Shown here piece by piece: positions 5,105 through 7,099 of a stretch of DNA of 7,099 nt. The DNA comes from Acidimicrobiales bacterium (GTDB lineage: Bacteria; Actinomycetota; Acidimicrobiia; Acidimicrobiales; Palsa-688): the NCBI GenBank assembly GCA_030039575.1, contig JASHVH010000088.1, positions 1 to 7,099 on the forward strand, read 5' to 3'. Each line of letters begins with the position of its first letter. The first letter of the stretch is position 1. The position numbers and the translations under genes are program-made. A model generated the notes under the pieces. The model was not told the DNA's origin and did not search any database. It saw only the letters and a program-made list of their open reading frames with translations.

Positions 5105-5125
5105 GGGCCCTTCGACGTCGGGCCC
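5105..5125. promoter_or_regulatory. GGGCCC-N9-GGGCCC dyad in the leader of the 73-residue peptide gene
   Basis: GGGCCC occurs at 5105-5110 and 5120-5125 around a loop containing GACGTC. In the transcript of the 73-residue peptide it would be a 6-bp GC hairpin about 60 bases before the start codon. It could stabilise or attenuate the message, or be an operator. Confidence 0.35.
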
Positions 5126-5186
5126 TGGAGATTGCGGCGACCTGGCTTCGACGGCAGCCTCCTATATTGCAGGTAAGCAGGCCGGC

Positions 5187-5226
5187 CGTGTCGTGCTCAT
5201 CGCGATCGCGTCGCGGCGACGTCCAG
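5187..5226 (-). promoter_or_regulatory. phased 11-bp repeat array C before the 73-residue peptide gene
   Basis: CGTGTCG (5187), CATCGCG (5198), CGTCGCG (5209) and CGTCCAG (5220) repeat the order and 11-bp spacing of the array at 739-778 almost base for base. AGGTAA (5171-5176; TTACCT on the minus strand) lies about 11 bp to the left and could be the -10 element of the 73-residue peptide gene, giving a leader of roughly 120 bases. A nearby alternative is the TATA-containing stretch at 5163-5168. Confidence 0.6.
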
Positions 5227-5443
5227 CTACCCGGTGTCCCGCGCGACGGGCCCGCAGCGCTTACGTGACGAAAACAGTCACGTACAGGAAACGGCCATGC
5301 GACACCAGCGATGGTTCAATGCTTGGTGCGTGCAATCCCAGGTCGCGACGTGGCAGTCGTCCCAACACTGCGATCGCCTGGCAGCCATCAAGGTTTCATC
5401 TAGTGCTGGGCTGGGCGAGACCAGCTCCGGTCAGTCCAGTGAA
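5227..5443 (+). pseudogene. probable decayed + strand precursor unit
   Basis: The stretch lies between an array and a GTGGTGGGGGCG hairpin, just as precursors A and B do, and its first ~100 bases still align to the sequence before precursor A. Yet no LLPxR leader or NNASA-type core is readable in any frame, and no AAAGGAG before an ATG remains. The one open frame runs on through the hairpin and antisense to the regulator. I infer a lost coding part; direct remnants are not convincing. Confidence 0.4.
5262..5284. promoter_or_regulatory. perfect palindrome TACGTGAC-N7-GTCACGTA
   Basis: Eight-base arms at 5262-5269 and 5277-5284 match perfectly across 7 bases. The site holds the same place relative to array C as the CGTCAC/GTGACG dyad does to array A (816-840). 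Size and symmetry fit a dimeric repressor operator. The regulator is not identifiable here. Confidence 0.5.
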
Positions 5444-5473
5444 GTGGTGGGGGCGACTCGTCGCCCCCACCAC
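5444..5473. terminator. hairpin after the regulator gene, related to the precursor hairpins
   Basis: GTGGTGGGGGCGA (5444-5456) pairs perfectly with 5461-5473 across a CTCG loop: a 13-bp stem. The stem sequence is the same as in the hairpins after precursors A and B, placing it at the end of the decayed unit. It is also 70 bases beyond the regulator's stop on the minus strand and may end that transcript. Confidence 0.65.
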
Positions 5474-5542
5474 GACGACCCCGAGGCAGCTTCGAGTGGG
5501 GTTTCTCCAGCTCGCGGCCGGGGACGACGAGCCCGATTTTGG

Positions 5543-6472
5543 TTAAACTGCCTTCGAGCCGATCAGCTCGAGCATGTGCGGTGTCAGCTCGTCGGTACCG
5601 AACTCGGCCAGGAGCATCTTCCTGTAACGCTCGACTGCCCGGCTAGCCGAGGCCGGGTTGCCTTCGGCCAGGTGGACGCGCACGACCGCACGGTGGGTGC
5701 TCTCCCGGAACGGGTCGAGGCGCACCGCGGCCAGGGCCGCGTCCAGGGCTTCGCCGTAGCGCCGCCACATGACCAACTCCTCGACCAGCCCTTCAAGCGC
5801 GTAGATGCGGAGGTTGGTCAACCGCTCGCGCTGTTCCAGGACCCAGTCGTCGTACCAGCCGAGCAGCAACTCGTGCGCTTCGACCAGGAGCTTGAACGCC
5901 TCCGTCAGAGCGCCCGGGTCCACGGAGCGGTCCGCCAGCTGGCGGGCGACGGCTACGAGGTCGTCGACATCCAGGTGCACGTTGACCAAAGCCACTGTCT
6001 GTTCATCGACCTCGAGGATCCCCGGCGCCAGGCGTCGTACCCGCCAAAGGGTCGAACGGAGCCTCGCCAGTGCCTTGTCATCCGACACCTCGGGCCACAA
6101 CATGCCGGCCAGGTAACTGCGCCGCTGGCGCCGGCCCTCCAACGCCAAGAGAACCAGTAGCCGCTGAGCACTGGAAGGTAAGACGGCGGACCGTCCCTCG
6201 AGCGACAACGACCAACTGCCGAGCAGGGTCATGGCGGCTGCTCCGCCTGCCATGCCATGACGACTGTGCGGGACGCTAAGCGCATCAACAAGATCAATAG
6301 AACCAACTGTGCCCACGATGCTCACCTCACTCTCACGAGACAGGAGTATTTGGCCGCGCTGCTTCTCCTTCCACGACCCGTCAAGCCCAGTGCCCTGACC
6401 AGCCCCACGATCAACCTCATGCTGGTTCAGTGACTGATGGTCGACAAAAAGAGACGCTTGCCCGTTCAGCAT
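5543..6472 (-). CDS. SARP/BTAD-type transcriptional regulator
   Basis: 309 aa from the ATG at 6472, chosen because GGGAGGT precedes it by 9 bases. The frame is open up to an ATG at 6598 with only a weak site, and a shorter start at 6232 (MTLLGSW) would match minimal family members. Residues ~81-165 form an OmpR-type winged helix (TLLGSWSLSLEGRSAVLP, then AQRLLVLLALEGR, YLAGMLWPE and the LRSTLWRVRR recognition-helix region). Residues ~167-303 form the bacterial transcriptional activation domain (VDDLVAVARQL, LLLGWYDDWVLEQRERL, YGEALDAALAAVRLDPFRES, then AVERYRKMLLAEFGTDELTP). No ATPase domain follows. Such proteins activate natural-product genes by binding 11-bp-phased repeats, which occur at three promoters here. 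A leucine codon in the winged helix (6181-6179) is TTA, the codon read by bldA tRNA in Streptomyces. Pathway-specific activation of this locus is the likely role. Confidence 0.85.
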   Translation of the reverse strand: MLNGQASLFVDHQSLNQHEVDRGAGQGTGLDGSWKEKQRGQILLSRESEVSIVGTVGSIDLVDALSVPHSRHGMAGGAAAMTLLGSWSLSLEGRSAVLPSSAQRLLVLLALEGRRQRRSYLAGMLWPEVSDDKALARLRSTLWRVRRLAPGILEVDEQTVALVNVHLDVDDLVAVARQLADRSVDPGALTEAFKLLVEAHELLLGWYDDWVLEQRERLTNLRIYALEGLVEELVMWRRYGEALDAALAAVRLDPFRESTHRAVVRVHLAEGNPASASRAVERYRKMLLAEFGTDELTPHMLELIGSKAV

Positions 6473-6481
6473 TTCGTCGTT

Positions 6482-6488
6482 ACCTCCC
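6482..6488 (-). promoter_or_regulatory. ribosome binding site fixing the regulator start
   Basis: GGGAGGT on the minus strand lies 9 bases before the ATG at 6472. The upstream ATG at 6598 has only AGGT two to three bases away, so 6472 is preferred. A TAAATGT at about 6598 could instead be the -10 element. Confidence 0.55.
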
Positions 6489-6717
6489 AAGGTTGCCAAG
6501 ACGCAAGGAGATGCGTCGGTACCGCACTCTGATACCTCGCGCCGTGAATGTCTCGCCCGACAAAGATATTGGCTCGTCCCAGGGAACAGTTCCGACATTT
6601 ACCTGCCAAATGTGCCCCGTACATCAAAAGCCCATCCTTGAGCTCTTTGGCCCGAGCCGGGCCTGTGTGGTGAGCAGAACCGTACCAGCCTTCCGAAGGT
6701 CGGGCTTGCGGTGCCTG

Positions 6718-6757
6718 CGTTGGTTCTCCTCAACACCCCGTTGGTTATCCTCAACAC
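6718..6757. repeat. 19-bp direct repeat with 21-bp period, possible operator
   Basis: cgttggttctcctcaacac (6718-6736) and cgttggttatcctcaacac (6739-6757) differ at one base. The 21-bp period is two helical turns, and each copy is a weak dyad (GTTG-N8-CAAC). Between divergent genes this suggests a tandem operator bound by two dimers on one DNA face. Confidence 0.55.
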
Positions 6758-6930
6758 AGCCTGCCAGCCCTTTTATAGGACTTTTGGCCCATTTTGGGTG
6801 TTCTTGCCACGCTGTATCCTTTGTTCTCGGGACACTGCGCGGCTCTGCGACCACGGAGGGAGCTTTGAAAAGAGCCCAGCTAGAGCACTTGAGAGCACCC
6901 AGGCTGGTCGCGCCGCCACCACCAGGGACT

Positions 6931-7099
6931 ATGCCGCGCAAGCGAGCCCGCCGCACCGTGCTCGCTACTGGCATCGCTGGCGCCATCCTGACCGGCGCCG
7001 TGGCCGCCGCCCCCTTACCCGGGCTTCTTCAGCGCGACCCGCACGTGAGCACCGCGCTCGAGACGGCCATCGTCCTCATGGCGGCGTTCACGGGTCTCA
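6931..7099 (+). CDS. membrane protein N-terminus, possibly sensor histidine kinase (runs off the right edge)
   Basis: From the ATG at 6931 the frame is open to the end of the window (56 codons). It begins MPRKRARRTVLATGIAGAIL: a basic stretch followed by a hydrophobic segment (about 9-30). Next is LLQRDPHVSTALETAIVLMA, which leads into a second hydrophobic stretch. I recall this kind of opening, with a RDPHVS-A-LETAI segment before membrane helices, in actinobacterial sensor kinases, but no kinase motif is in the window. The ATG has only a weak AGGG close by. A TTG at 6865 in the same frame has GGAGGG four bases upstream and could be the true start. Divergent from the regulator; any regulatory link to the peptide locus is speculation. 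Confidence 0.55.
   Translation, partial: MPRKRARRTVLATGIAGAILTGAVAAAPLPGLLQRDPHVSTALETAIVLMAAFTGL

Larger units (their letters stand above)
6473..6930. other. divergent intergenic region between regulator and membrane-protein gene
   Basis: This stretch holds the regulator's leader and promoter, a GGCCCG-AGC-CGGGCC hairpin (6649-6663), a 21-bp-period direct repeat (6718-6757) and several AT-rich blocks (TTTTATAGG near 6771; TATCCT near 6815) that could be -10 elements. A minus-strand open frame at 6986-6624 lacks a ribosome binding site and overlaps the + strand gene, so it is not called. Confidence 0.5.

Noticed and set aside
5234..6160. 308-codon + strand open frame opposite the regulator
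   Set aside because: It runs through the hairpin and antisense to a clear SARP/BTAD protein; composition is that of a shadow frame.
6624..6986. 120-codon minus-strand open frame right of the regulator
   Set aside because: No ribosome binding site, overlaps the + strand membrane protein, and its VE(D/E)NQRG duplication is just the DNA direct repeat at 6718-6757.

Overview
The window looks like chromosomal DNA of a high-GC actinomycete. Evidence: G/C-rich third codon positions in the larger genes, strong AGGAGG-type ribosome binding sites, a SARP/BTAD-type regulator, and family resemblances typical of Streptomyces and relatives. The genus cannot be fixed from the sequence. I read it as most of a small ribosomally made peptide (RiPP-like) locus that matches no named class I know.

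Layout. 1-207 (-): N-terminus of a Gfo/Idh/MocA oxidoreductase running off the left edge. 438-653 (-): a 71-residue peptide gene. 739-778: a phased array of short direct repeats. 949-1122 and 1399-1575 (+): two near-identical peptide genes of 57 and 58 residues, each with a conserved leader region and a strong hairpin after the stop, forming a ~450-bp tandem duplication. 1653-1980: no convincing gene. 1981-3522 (-): a membrane M50-type zinc peptidase with an N-terminal PqqD-like domain. 3523-3777: divergent promoter region with another phased array. 3778-4569 (+): a secreted protein with two CxxC repeats. 4570-4824: hairpins between convergent genes, including an exact 38-bp tandem repeat. 4825-5046 (-): a 73-residue peptide gene. 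5187-5473: another phased array, a perfect palindrome and a hairpin, apparently the shell of a lost peptide unit. 5543-6472 (-): SARP/BTAD-type regulator. 6473-6930: regulatory region. 6931-7099 (+): N-terminus of a membrane protein, possibly a sensor kinase, running off the right edge.

How the parts fit. The four small peptides share an N-terminal leader pattern (acidic stretch, then L-L-P-x-R-x-S/T-L/M, degenerate in the 71-mer) followed by variable cores. They form two pairs: the + strand pair and the - strand pair. The M50 protein has the two modules expected of a leader-recognising membrane protease: a PqqD-like domain and HELGH plus LDG zinc motifs. The cores of the + strand pair align without gaps to the CxxC repeats of the secreted protein, with Thr/Ser at the Cys positions. 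This suggests common ancestry or co-assembly outside the cell. Arrays with 11-bp phase, the layout SARP proteins bind, lie before the M50 gene and before both - strand peptides, so the regulator probably controls the whole locus. No lanthipeptide synthetase, radical SAM enzyme, cyclodehydratase or ABC transporter is visible here. Any modification enzyme lies outside the window, or the peptides are only proteolysed and exported.
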